A DNA stretch of 64,000 nt from Hetaerina americana (GCA_022747635.1 JAKTNV010000009.1:4281064-4345063); one strand, 5' to 3'; counted from the first letter of the stretch, positions 45,936 through 56,115 are shown. Made by a program: numbers and translations. The notes: generated by a model not told the origin, from the sequence alone.

Positions 45936-46128
45936 GGGGCGGAGGAAGCCTTTTCGAAAGAAACCTCGTTCGCGCGGAGCGACTCAGGTGGCAGTCACCT
46001 GGCACGCATCCCAAAGAAGAAATAAGAACTATGGAAGACCAGGGGACAATTATATCATTGTCTAATCAAAATCAATACCCTCTAGGAAACTTTCGCCTCG
46101 CCATCATCGCCTTCCGCCCCATTTCCTC

Positions 46129-46188
46129 ATTGGCTGTGATGTCACAATGCGTCATGGGCAGGTTCGGAGGAGAGGGGGGATATAAAAA
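46129..46188 (+). promoter_or_regulatory. Promoter-like cluster: CCAAT, CRE-like sites, TATA
   Basis: A reversed CCAAT (ATTGG) at 46129-46133, TGATGTCA at 46137-46144, TGCGTCAT at 46148-46155 and TATAAAAA at 46181-46188 occur in the order and spacing of a eukaryotic core promoter reading to the right. The following 300 bp are GC-rich and open, but no coding region is convincing. The cluster is suggestive, and chance or a repeat-internal promoter cannot be excluded. Confidence 0.3.
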
Positions 46189-46189
46189 T

Positions 46190-46520
46190 GAGAACAATGA
46201 GCGGATTTTTTCGTTGACTAAGAGTGGGGATTGGGGGAGAACGGCAGATATCGACCCCTTTCTAAGGAAGGCGGCGGCCGCCAGGGAGGGAGCCACCCTC
46301 CCTCCATCCCCCTCTCTCTCTTGCCGCCGCCATCCCCCTGCCCACCCGGGAGAGCGCCCCTTCCTCGCGGCCGGCGATGGCTTCGCTGCCTGCCCAGTCT
46401 TCTCTTCAGAGGCGGCTGCGAGGGGCGTCGTCTCGTCCACTACCTGTTACTCCCCCACCTTCCTCGTCGCCTTCCGAGGCAAAGCGGTCTTGGAGGGCGG
46501 GCAACGACGTGGTTAGCATG
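46190..46520. other. GC-rich block after the promoter-like cluster
   Basis: CpG-rich with long overlapping frames on both strands (for example 46231-46527 + and 46440-46072 -). None shows a domain or clear splice sites. It could be a 5' UTR/first exon or just a GC patch. Confidence 0.3.
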
Positions 46521-46524
46521 TGAA

Positions 46525-46685
46525 TAGTTAGAGCAATAAGGAAAATGAATGGGAACAAATGCAAAACACGAACACAGGAAGGTGGAATCGAGAAACGCAA
46601 GAAAGTGTCCTTCATCAGGACTCGAACCACTGATCTTTCATTTCAGCGGACCGATTCTCTAACCACTTGAACTATCGAGGAAATG
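46525..46685 (-). mobile_element. T4 copy, right arm missing
   Basis: It shares AATAAGGAAAATGAATGGG, ACACGAACACAGGAAGGTGG and the tRNA-like core. On the minus strand the core reads TAGTTCAAGTGGTTAGAG (A box) and GGTTCGAGTCC (B box). The tRNA resemblance is clearest in this copy. No inverted right arm is seen. Confidence 0.65.
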
Positions 46686-47059
46686 TAAATTACACTGAAA
46701 ACCGTTAAGGGGGGTTTATGGAACCAACTGCCCTGATTCTTTGGCCAGGAGATGGCGTTGGGGAGCCGTTTCACCCACCGAAGGAGAAATATACGAGGGC
46801 ACAAGAGGAAAGGGGATATAAGGTGTACATATGAATAGTCTTTTCTATTTTGCGCCTGTCCCATGAGGAACCCAGGAGTGAAATTTTCTTGGCTCGGGAG
46901 CCGAATCGGGGACTCCATCTTGAAGTGGCGGCAAGAAAGCGAGTCCCTCGCTTCGGTCATGGGGAAATTCGGCCGCATCCGGGTGTAATGCCCGAGGGAA
47001 ATCCTGATAGGCTATTTGCGTGTGACAGGGTATTTAAAGCCCCCTTATTATTTCTACAT
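46686..47059. other. No gene seen
   Basis: Nothing recognised beyond moderate GC content. Confidence 0.35.
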
Positions 47060-48245
47060 CTACATCAATACCCTCCGAGCCACCAAAAAGGTGTATGACA
47101 AGGGGTGCAGCACCAGGAGGAAAGGGTAAGGGATGAGGGGGTTAGGGTTTTTCAAATGGATGGGTAAAGGTAGGGGGAACCTGAAAAAAAATATGTAAAT
47201 ATACTAGTATAACCATGCGCAGTCGCTACCTTGTAGGTTAATACTTATTATGTCGAGCCGACTAGTGGGGGATTTCAATTACAAGCATTCTGGTCTCTTT
47301 TTGTTCTTGGAAAAAATGACCTTTTAAACCTATCAGTCTTGCAGTCAATCTCTCTAATCTTATATTCGTGATCCCTCCGCCCGTAATACGTTGGGGTTCG
47401 TATTATGTTCTTGATGCCATCGGAAAAGGACCCATCTTTAAATGTTTTTAATAAGTTTAATCCATATTGTAAACGCCGCTGTTTAAGGGAATCCCAGCCT
47501 ACATTTTCTAGCAAAGTAGTTACGCTACTGCGTTGGTCATAACAATTTTTGACAAATCTAACCCCCACCGCTGAACTCGATCCAATTCCGAAATCAAATT
47601 CATCTCTTTAGGATCCCATATACTGGCAGCATACTCTAGGTGGGACCTGACCAGGGCAATAAAACATCGTTCCTTCACTTTTATGTCACATTTACCCAGC
47701 ACTCTGTTTACAAATCCCAATTTTTTATAAGCACAACCGCTTATATCTCGTATGTGCTTTCCCCAGGACAAATCGTGAGTAATTGTTACACCCAAGTATT
47801 TAAAGGAATCTACGCTCGCGATTTCTGTTTGCTTCACTTTGTAACTAAATGGGAGGGAATTACTCCTTTCCCAAAAATGTATTACTGCGCATTTTTTCAA
47901 ATTTAATTCCAATTGCCATGTATCGCACCAAGTCTGGATTGCATTTAGGTCGTTAGCTAACGTGACTCTGTCATCGCGACTTCGAATGTCCACATAAATC
48001 ACCGCATCGTCATCAAAAAGACGGAGCCTGTTATTAACCACGGTACTGAGGTCATTTATGTTAATAAGAAACAAGAGGGGGCCTATGACACTTCTCTGTG
48101 GTACACCCGACGTGACCTTAACAGCATCGGATGATACACCGTCCAGGACGACTGTTTGAACACGATTTTTTTAAAATTGTCTAATCCAGCATATTACACT
48201 CCCGTGTATTCCGTAAGTTTCCAACTTCGCGAGTAACTTGCAATG
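47060..48245 (-). mobile_element. LINE-X copy, best-preserved RT C-terminal half
   Basis: The low end has TCTACATCTACATCAATACC (a TAGATG-type tail) and the stem-loop GCCACCAAAAAGGTGTATGACA at 47076-47098. The rest, read on the minus strand, is a nearly continuous RT. It is truncated upstream around 48245, before motif A. Confidence 0.88.
47275..48180 (-). pseudogene. LINE-X reverse transcriptase, 5'-truncated
   Basis: The minus strand starts VVLDGVSSDAVKVTSGVPQR then SVIGPLLFLININDLS (motif B region). Next is RLRLFDDDAVIYVDI (motif C, FADD reading FDDD but with both catalytic aspartates kept). Then come WQLELNLKKCAVIHFWER, VDSFKYLGVTITHDLSWGKH, KLGFVNRVLGKCDIKVKERC, LVRSHLEYAASIWDP and ELDRVQRWG. 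After a frameshift near 47560 it ends GVRFVKNCYDQRSSVTTLLE ... RFKRSFFPRTKRDQN. This is the order of Jockey/CR1-type RTs. Motif A and the endonuclease are missing. Confidence 0.9.
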
Positions 48246-48394
48246 AGGGATTTTTGTCGGCGGAGTGGGGTCGTGGGTGGCAGGGGGTGCGCGGGAAGGA
48301 CGTCAATGCACCCAGGCACAGTCGGGGGGGAAGGAGTCCGCCCCACTCAACCTGCACGCATAATACGCCACTTCTCTTCTCGAGTCGAGAATAA

Positions 48395-48712
48395 TTCCTC
48401 TCCGTCTTCCCCTCTCTCTTCCTCTCCTTCTTTTTTTCCCTCTTCCTCCCCCTCTTCCTCTCCCTCTTCCTGTCCCTCTTCCTGTCCCTCTTCCTGTCCC
48501 TCTTCCTCTCCCTCTTCCTCTCCGTCTTCCTCTCCGTCTTCCTCTCCGTCTTCCCCTCTCTCTTCCTCTCCTTCTTTTTTTCCCCCTTCCTCTTCCTCTC
48601 CCTCTTCCTATTCCTCTCCCTCTTCATCTTCCTCTCCCTCTTCCTCTCCCTCTTCCTCTTCCTCTCCCTCTTCCTCTTCCTCTCCTTCTTCCTCTCCCTA
48701 TTCCTCGTTTTC
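48395..48712. repeat. Imperfect TCTTCC hexamer tract
   Basis: About 320 bp of TCTTCCTCTCCC and TCTTCCTGTCCC variants, including higher-order repetition (the phrase with CTTCTTTTTTTCCC appears twice, near 48425 and 48571). The strand-long Ser/Pro-only and Arg/Lys/Glu-only frames across it are by-products. Confidence 0.9.
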
Positions 48713-48889
48713 TACGAAAATTTCCCTTTCAGCTGACCATTTATTTCTCAGTATCCCCATGAGACCCCTATTCCGTTATTAAAATAGCACCCAGAAAACT
48801 CATTAATACCTCTTCAAAAATCGGTATTTCGCTAGACTTAATTGCTTCTATATCTAAAAATATACCTTTCAATCCCTCCCATGGACTAC

Positions 48890-51490
48890 AACCTTGACGT
48901 GGTGGAAGGGCTTGTGCGTTTCGATGACCCCTAGAGCTGAGCTGGCGGGAGTAATAATAATTGCTCCTGGTAGGGTCACCCATGCCAAATGGGTCGAAAT
49001 TTACGAGCCAGACGAAAGGTAGTCCACGCAGTCCACGAAGAGATGGTGATGAGAAGGGGGACTATGGTTTAGGCACGAGGAATGACCGCAGGGAGAAAGC
49101 AGTTGAGTTATGCAGGAGACAGGGGTTAGTCATCAGCAACACTTGGTTTAGACACCACAAAAGACGCAGGTAAACATGGAAAATGCCAGTTGACTCAGAG
49201 AGGTATCAGCTAGATTATATCCTGGTAAGACACAGGTTTAGGAACAGGGTGATAAATTCGCACAGCTTCCCGGGAGCGGATGCGGACTCTGACCACAATA
49301 TAGTTGTTATGAAATGTAGCGTCCGTTTCAAAAAGATAAGGCAGGGGCAGTGGGTTAGAAAATGGAATGTAAAAGCGTTAAATGGGTTGAAAAGGAAGGA
49401 ATACAAACAGGCAGTAGAGAAAATCATGGAGGATGGTAAAGGGCTTAGTACTATCGAAGAAAAATGGGAAATGATCAAGAAGGGGTTGTCTACAGCCGCA
49501 AAAGACATTATTGGAACCGTTAACGCTAAGGAAACTAGGAAACCATGGATCACGGATGAGATGATTACAAAGATGGATGAGCGGCGAAAATGGAAGAATG
49601 TAAATACAGAATTAGGCAAAATGAAGTACAAAGAATTAAACAATAAATTGAGGCGGGCAACAAATAAAGCAAAAGAGGCATGGTGGAAGACGCAGTGCGA
49701 GGATATGGAAAATCTGCAGAGGAAGGGTGAAATCGGTGCGCTGTACAGAAAAGTTAAATCTTTATCAGGAAGTAAGAAAGGGAGATCAACGATAGCAGTT
49801 AGAGATAAGGCGGGTAAGGTAATAGTTGACGCAGGAAAGATCCAAGAGAGATGGAAGGAGTATATAGAAGAACTGTATAGTAAAGAGCTTAGATCAACAA
49901 AGTTAGACATAGAAAAGGAACATGACGTAGAGGAAGATAGCTTAGGTCCAGGCATACTAGACGATGAGATAGAAAGGGCATTAAGGGAGATGAAACTAAA
50001 TAAGGCCGTGGGGGTGGATAACATTCCCGCGGAACTTTTAAAAGGCTTAGGATAATGTGGGAGGAAGAGGTTCTATGGGCTGATTCGTAGTATTTATGAG
50101 GAGGGAATCTGGCCGTAAGACTTTGTGAGATCAGTTTTAGTTCCTATTCCGAAAAAGGTAAAGGCCACGTCATGTGAGGACTATAGGACAATTAGTTTGA
50201 TATCCCACGCAGCTAAAGTTGTTCTCAGGATCATAAACAAAAGGATAGAGAGTAAGGCAAATGATTACTTAGGGGATGATCAGTTTGGGTTTAGGAAGGG
50301 GAGAGGTACGCGTGATGCCATTGCAGTAATGAGATTATTAATCGAGAGGAATATAGAACACAACCAGGAGATATTTGCCTGTTTCGTAGATTTCGAAAAA
50401 GCGTTCGATAGAGCGAATTGGGAAACACTAATGAGTATATTGCAGAAAATGGGAATAGATTGGAGGGATAGGAGGCTAATCCGCAACCTGTACATGTCTC
50501 AGACTACTCAGGTGAGGGTGGGGAACGGGGAGTCCGGATGGGCAGTGTTAGGAAGAGGTGTAAGGCAGGGTTGCCCATTATCACCGTTGCTGTTCAACCT
50601 GTATGCAGAGTAAATGATTAAAGACGCATGGGAAGAACTTGAGTTAGGAATGAAAGTGGGCGGGGAATTCGTAAAATCAGTTAGGTTAGCTGATGACCAA
50701 GCTTTAGTTTGTCAGTCAGCCAAGGGGTTGCAAGCATTGCTTAGTGAATTGGAAATTCAGTGCGATAGGTATGGGATGAGAATCAATATTGATAAAACAA
50801 TGGTTGTGCGATTTTCTAGAAAGGAAAATGCTAAGCTAAACATTAAAATAGGAGGGCAAAATCTTTAGCAGGTAGAACAGTTTAAATATATCGGAAGTGT
50901 TTTGGACAAACGCGGTCAAAGTAGTAGGGCCGTAAGGAGAAGAATTGTGCTAGGCAAAGAGGCTTTCACAAGGAGGAGGGAATTGATGAGAGGGACGTTG
51001 AGTAAGGATATTAAGAAAAGACGCGTAAAAACCTTTATATGGAGCGTAGCTATGTACGGCTCGGAAACGTGGTCATTGAAGCAGGAGGATAGACGTAGAC
51101 TGGAGGCTTTGGAAATGTGGGTGTGGAAAAGAATGGAGAAGGTGAAATGGACAGAGAAGAAAACTGATGAGGTAGTACTTGGTGTGGTGAGAGGGGAGGA
51201 GAGGGGCTTGTTGGGAGAAATCCTATGGGAGCAGGAAAAGTGAATTAAGGGGGTATTGACCGGCGGTGGGTTGTTGAAGACTGTAATAGAGGGGAGAATG
51301 TTAGGCAAACGAGGAAAGTGCAGGAACAAGATGGGGATGTTGGACGGGATGAAGGGAGGAAGAAAATACTCGAGGATGAAGAGGGATCTGTTGCAGAGTA
51401 GGATGTTGTGTTTTGCTAGGGGTCACAAATTATTTAATTAGTAATTATGTCCATCCAAAAACCTACCTTAACAGGTAGATTACCTAATAA
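48890..51490 (+). mobile_element. LINE-B copy 1
   Basis: It starts with the 5' UTR block GGTGGAAGGGCTTGTGCG (also at 51655), jumps to the endonuclease middle near 49030, and runs to the 3' end CCTTAACAGGTAGATTACC at about 51480. Part of the 5' region is deleted relative to copy 2, but the reverse transcriptase is complete in length. Confidence 0.92.
49183..51441 (+). pseudogene. LINE-B endonuclease end plus RT, one frame, five stops
   Basis: From 49183 to 51441 everything lies in one frame of 753 codons, broken only by in-frame stops at 50053, 50116, 50611, 50866 and 51241. The order is: end of the APE endonuclease (RYQLDYILVRHRFRNR, SDHNIVVMKC with the catalytic SDH intact), linker, VLVPIPKKVK, FRKGRGTRDAIAVM, motif A CFVDFEKAFDRANW, GRGVRQGCPLSPLLFN, motif C RLADDQALV, then INIDKTMVVRF and the C-terminal ETWSLKQEDRRRLEALEMW. 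Catalytic aspartates of motifs A and C are present. The absence of frameshifts implies a young copy inactivated by point mutations. The N-terminal endonuclease half is missing. Confidence 0.93.
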
Positions 51491-51654
51491 TAATACATTT
51501 CAATAGAGCTTATCAAATCGCGTGTATGTTGCCATTATATCACTCATTTTTTTTCCCAATTGAAACATCCAAGTATGTAAATTTTGAATTAAAGCCTAGT
51601 TGTTACGTTCTTTGGTTAGTTTTTCCTTGACAACCTTCCTTACGCCCTTGAATC
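51491..51654. other. Short spacer between LINE-B copies
   Basis: AT-rich, no recognised feature. Confidence 0.4.
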
Positions 51655-51800
51655 AGTGGAAGGGCTTGTGCGTTCCAATATCCCTCGGAGTTGTGCTGGT
51701 GGGAAAAATTTTAGTGTCTCCTGATTGGTTCACCCATGCCAGATAGGTCGAAGGTTAGGAGCCAGACGAAAGGTAGTCCACGCAGCGCCTGTTCATCAGT

Positions 51801-52110
51801 GAGGCGGCTGCAATGGCGTCTGATCCCAGTGGGGCGGCCATTGAACGATGGTGTCGAATTAAAAACACCATTGAGGAAGACAACGGGAAACCAGCTCAAT
51901 TACTTATCCCGAGGATGTCATGGCGGGCTTGAGTTTTATCAAAATAAGTCTGCGCGACCAGGGGTGTAGGGGAGCGACTGTGACCAGGCGGCTGCAATGG
52001 CGTCTCACCCCAGTGGGGCGGCCAGTAACTTATGGTGTCGTATCAAAAATACTGTGGAGTAAGGCAACGGGAAACCACCTAAATTATCATTCCCACGATT
52101 TTTACGGTGG
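51801..52110 (+). promoter_or_regulatory. Tandem 5' UTR units of LINE-B
   Basis: AGGCGGCTGCAATGGCGTCT begins at 51802 and again at 51985, a period of 183 bp. Each unit continues with CCCAGTGGGGCGGCCA, ATGGTGTCG, AACGGGAAACCA and a final TTATCATTCCC/TTATCCCGAGG block. Tandem 5' units are known as promoter monomers in some other LINEs. That role here is inference. Confidence 0.7.
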
Positions 52111-52475
52111 ACAGTATAAAGAATAGAAGTCCTGGCAACTACGGGACTCGGCCGTGTGTCGTGCCCGGCAGCGGGGGAGGCATGGCTTCCGCGGTCGTCA
52201 TCCCACGAAACCCTTGTAAGGGAAAACCAGCAGCAGTTGGACAGAAGACGCAGGAGGAGAAGACCAAATTAGTTAGAATAGGAACGTGGAATGTTAGGAC
52301 AATGATGAGGACAGGGAAATTGGAGAATTCTAAGCGAGAGATGGAAAGGAGAAATATAGATATTTTAGGCCTATGGGAGGTGAAATGGAAGGTCAGCGGG
52401 GTTTACTGGAGTGATAGTTATAGAGTGATGCACAGCGGAGGGGACGAGAGCCAACGAGGGGTTGTCATAAGATAA
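52107..52475 (+). pseudogene. LINE-B APE endonuclease N-terminus
   Basis: 122 codons from ATG at 52107. After a variable leader comes RIGTWNVRTMMRTGKL (the first APE block, with the conserved Asn), then RRNIDILGLWEVKWK (canonical ILGLSEVRW with the catalytic Glu) and GVYWSDSYRVMHSGGDES. It ends at a stop (TAA in AGATAAAAA) where the domain should continue with the catalytic His/Asp motifs. This supplies the part missing from copy 1. Confidence 0.88.
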
Positions 52476-52659
52476 AAAAATAGGTGTAAAGAAGCGTAGT
52501 CAGCATAGAACGAGCAACGGATAGGTTATTGTTAGTAGAGATAAAGGTAGAATTAACGAACTTGGTTATTTTTAAGGTGTACATGCCACCACTCAAGAGG
52601 TTGACAGGATCAGTAAGGGGACATGATTAATTATTCCACTGCACAAAAAGGATAAATCC

Positions 52660-54300
52660 CTTTCGGGAAGTAAAAAGGGAATATCTGTTTTAATATGTAG
52701 AGATAAATTGGGTAGAATACTAGTTGGAAAAAAGATTCAAGACCGATGGAAGGGATATATGGAACAAGTGTATGGTAAACAACTTAGGCCAACAAGGTTA
52801 GACATAGAAAAGGCCCATGGCGTAGATGAAGGTAGCTTAGGTCCAGGCTTACTAGACGATGGAATAGAAGTGGCATTGGGAGTGATGAAATCAAATAAGG
52901 CCGTGGGGTAGACAACATTCCTGCGGGTGCACTAAAAGGTTTAGGGAATTGTGGGAGCAAGAATATATGTGGACTGATTCGTAGTATTTAGGGGAGAGGA
53001 CTTTGGGCTGGAAGACTTACTGAGATCAGCGTTGGTTCTTATTCCAAAAAAGGTAAAGGCTGCATAACGTAGGAACTAAAGAACAATAAGTTTGATTTCC
53101 CACGCGCTATAGTTGCTCTCATGATTGTCAATAAAAATAAAAGAATGAAAAGCAAGGCAAATGATTACTTAGGGGATGATCAGTTTGGGTTCAGGAAGGG
53201 GAGAGGTACGCGTGATGCCATTGCAGTAATGAGATCACTAATCGAGAGGAATATAGAATACAATCAGGGAGTAATTGCCTGTGTCATAGATTTCGAAAAG
53301 GCGTTCGATAGAGTGAATTGGGAAAACTAATGAGTATATTGCAGAAAATGGGAATAGATTGGAGGGAAAGGAGGCTAATCCGCAACCTGTACATGTCTCA
53401 GACTGCACAGGTGCGAGTGGGGAACGGGGAGTCCGGATGGGCAGTGTTAGGAAGAGGTGTAAGGCAGGGTTGCCCCTTATCACCGTTGCTGTTCAACCTG
53501 TATGTAGACGAAATGTTTAAAGAGGCATGGGAAGAACTGGAAGTATGAATGAAAGTAGGAGGGGAATTCGTAAAATCAGTTAGGTTTGCTGATGACCAAG
53601 CTGTAATTTGTCAGTCAGCCAAGGGGTTGCAAGCATTGCTGAGGGGGATCGGGATTTGTGCGGTGGCTATCGTACTGGCTTCCCACTCTGAGGTCCCGGG
53701 TTCAAATCCCGGCGGTTTTGAATATTTTTCATTGGTATCTCGATCCGTACTTGAGGTGCTTGAGCCTACTCTCTAACGAAAGGCGCCTATGGGTCAAAAA
53801 GTTCAACGTCCCTTCAAAAATGGTCAAAGTGGTAGGGAGAAGGCAAGGCATTAGGCAAAGAGGCTTTCACAAGGAGGAGGGGGTTGATGAGAGGGACGTT
53901 GGGTAAGGATGTTAAGAAAAGGTTCGTAAAAACTTTGACATGGAGCGTAGCTATGTACGGCGCGGAAACGTGGTCATTGAAGCAGGAGGATAGGCGTTGA
54001 CTGGAGGCTTTTGAAATGTGGGTGTGGAGAAGAATGGAGAAGGTGAAAGGGACAGAGAAGAAAACTGATGAGGTAGTACTTGGTGTGGTGAGAGGGGAGG
54101 AGAGGGGTTTGTTGGGAGAAATCCTATGGAGGCACGAAAAGTGAATGAAGGGGGTATTGACCGGCGGTGGGTTGTTGAAGACTGTAATAGAGGGGAGAAT
54201 GTTAGGCAAACGAGGAAAGTGCAGGAACAAGATGGGGATGTTGGACGGGATGAAGGGAGGAAGGAATGAGAGATGAAGAGTGGTTTGTGGTAGAGTGAGA
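52660..54300 (+). pseudogene. LINE-B RT of copy 2, heavily broken
   Basis: It starts in the linker (KIQDRWKGYMEQVYGKQLRP, LGVMKSNKAVG). Next are SALVLIPKKVK-like sequence near 53030, FRKGRGTRDAIAVM, motif A CVIDFEKAFDRVNW, GRGVRQGCPLSPLLFN and motif C RFADDQAVI. Frames change near 52915, 53335 and 53548. At 53642 it is replaced by a SINE2 fragment and resumes at about 53815 with the C-terminal region. Catalytic aspartates of motifs A and C are still present. Confidence 0.88.
53642..53805 (+). mobile_element. SINE2 5' fragment inside LINE-B copy 2
   Basis: The tRNA-like head (A-box-like TGTGCGGTGGCTATCG, B box GGTTCAAATCCC) and the start of the body (GGTATCTCGATCCGTACTTG), ending at AGGCGCCTATGGGTC. 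The LINE sequence on the two sides is not adjacent in copy 1, with about 240 bp lost, so insertion was accompanied or followed by a deletion. Confidence 0.82.
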
Positions 54301-54399
54301 TTTTGGGACGTGTTTTCCTAGGAGAGACAAGAGAAATATTTGGTAGTTGTGTTCATCCAAAAACTACCTTAGCTGCTAGATTACCTATAGTATTTGTAT

Positions 54400-55105
54400 G
54401 GTTTTATTATGTTCTAATAGGAGTTCACGTAAATGTTAATATTTGGATCGGTAATTAAGAAGTCCACCGACATGTCTGATAATTAAAGGAAAAAATCAAT
54501 CAAAGAACGAAACAATTAGGTTTTAATTCCAAATTCTTGAGTGCAGAGCGCTCTCCGGTAGCCATTTTGATGACGTCAGTTAAGGAATTTTCCATTGAGT
54601 AGCTTCGGTTAGTTTTAGATTAGAGTAGCTCGGGTGGATTTGCTTTCGAACGAGATTTATTGGAGTAAATTGTCCCCAAGTACACCCCCATCGATTTAAA
54701 CGGACTCTTCAATCTGATACAGCCTGATGGCAGCCATTATCAGTCAGCCACCCTGATACGGCAAAACCACCCGGTATTACATAGTACTAGAATCAGAGCA
54801 ACGAAACTGCGAGAAACTCGCGAAAGGAAACAGTAAAACTTTGCCCCCTCGGAGTGGCGAACTGTAGCAGTGGCTTTTAGTCCAACGCGGGGGTGACCTC
54901 ATTTTCTCTCGCGGTGAGATAATGCAGCTTGACACCTTTCCTAGAATTGTAGTACCCTCCAGCTACTGAACTTTATATACATGCAAATTAGAAAAGGCTC
55001 GTCTATCAACTTCGACTTTGCCACTATTGCTCTGAGGAGTAAATACAAGCATAAGAGAATTTGCATGTTATATTTTACTGAGCAATTGGCAGTGAGTGGT
55101 ACACT
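54400..55105. other. No gene seen
   Basis: AT-rich then mixed. No recognised element. Confidence 0.4.
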
Positions 55106-55111
55106 TCTTTC

Positions 55112-55345
55112 TATATCTACATAATAACCCCAAGCCGCTGCGGGGGCATGTGGCGGGGGATGTTAGGTCACCACCCGTAAAAGAGAATAAAACCGCATGC
55201 GAAAGCAACATATATAGGCCAACCTACACGCTCAGAGGAGATATATATTCATGCGAAAATCTTTTCAACTTACAGGTATTAAAAATACATATACTGTCAA
55301 CTAGTAAGCACATGCACCTACGATTGCTGTAAAAATCCATCCAAT
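55112..55345 (-). repeat. Repeat C copy, 3' portion of a split element
   Basis: The tail is at 55130-55162 (CCCAAGCCGCTGCGGGGGCA then TGTGGCGGGGG). It is followed by GGTCACCACCCGTAAAAGAG, AATAAAACCGCATGCGAAA and ATTCATGCGAAAATC, stopping near 55345. The remaining 5' portion appears at 56020-56115 after intervening LINE-X and SINE1 sequence. Confidence 0.8.
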
Positions 55346-55384
55346 GACGTACACTGCAGCGTGGAGGAACTAGATCTGTAAAAC

Positions 55385-55743
55385 GCTGTTATGGTACATA
55401 GTAGCGTATCCAAAATATTAGAGCAGCTAGGCTGGGAATCATTTAATGGAGCGACGGTTAAATTACAGATTAAATCTCTTGCATGAATTGGAAGGATGTC
55501 TTTTTAGCAGTGGTGTTGAAAATGTATTATTACCTCCATATTACTACGGTGGGAGAGATCATGCTAATAAAATTAGAGAAATTATAGATATAAGATCTAA
55601 TTTATTCCACGAACGATGAGGGATCAGAATATCATTGCCCGATCGTGGTAGGGGTAAAGATACTCGTATTTGGATCAAAATTAGTCTGGTGCGTGTTTTC
55701 ACCCCCTGCCACACACCCCTGGCGATTGCTTGCAAGGTATAAA
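55385..55743 (+). mobile_element. LINE-X 3' end, plus strand, with tail
   Basis: Reading right: sequence encoding a degenerate SSVSKILEQLGWESFNGATV block, PPYYYGGRDHANKIREI-like text, then the CACGAACGATGAGGGATCAG block (FFPRTIRDWN region). It ends with the tail stem-loop CCCTGCCACACACCCCTGGC at 55709-55728 and CTTGCAAGGTAT. 5'-truncated. Confidence 0.8.
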
Positions 55744-55748
55744 AGCAT

Positions 55749-56003
55749 AAACACAGTAATCGGTTTGGTAGGTGATGGTAGAGTTCACCCCGTACCAAGG
55801 CCGACGGCGTGTGAAATTAACACATCAGTAGGGGGGCCAGTTCCTTTCCCTGTGCCGGTTATGGTTTCCCAGGAAGATCTGGTACCCGAAAAATCGCATA
55901 GCTTGGGAGGAGGTGCAGGTACCTAGAGAGGCTTGCCCGGAAATCGAACCCGGGACTCTCCGGCCCGTAGTCCACCGCTCTACCCCTGGACTACAGCGAC
56001 CCT
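55749..56003 (-). mobile_element. SINE1 copy, minus strand, with short TSD
   Basis: The minus strand has the SINE1 head (TGTAGTCCAGGGGTAGAGCG, B box GGTTCGATTTCC), body and tail (CGATTACTGTGTTTATGC). The flanks share AAGGTATA (about 55735-55742 and 56007-56014), a likely target duplication. It sits exactly at the end of the LINE-X copy. Confidence 0.85.
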
Positions 56004-56019
56004 GAAAGGTATATAAATT

Positions 56020-56115
56020 TAAAAAATTGGAATTGAGGAGTAAGAAGGGGAAATTCTACTATCACATGAGCTTATGGTCTCCGCCCCCAAAGACACAGTT
56101 AGGGCAGGGCTCCTC
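56020..56115 (-). repeat. Repeat C 5' portion, separated by insertion
   Basis: AATTGGAATTGAGGAGTAAG, GGGGAAATTCTACTATCAC and CCCCCAAAGACACAGTTAGG match 23330-23420 and 4150-4265, the part of Repeat C missing from 55112-55345. The 675-bp interruption is LINE-X plus SINE1. Confidence 0.7.

Larger units (their letters stand above)
51655..54380 (+). mobile_element. LINE-B copy 2 with 5' UTR monomers
   Basis: It begins with the 5' UTR GGAAGGGCTTGTGCGTTCC, includes a tandem pair of 5' units, the endonuclease start, an internally deleted RT and the 3' end TAGCTGCTAGATTACC near 54390. Relative to copy 1 it has lost most of the endonuclease and the linker. A SINE2 fragment sits where about 240 bp of RT should be. 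Confidence 0.9.

Noticed and set aside
48243..48782. 179-codon Ser/Pro frame and complementary Arg/Lys/Glu frame
   Set aside because: Direct translations of the TCTTCC hexamer tract.
51801..52110. CRISPR-like direct repeats
   Set aside because: Only two long units, diverged and without short regular spacers, in a LINE 5' UTR of a eukaryotic genome.
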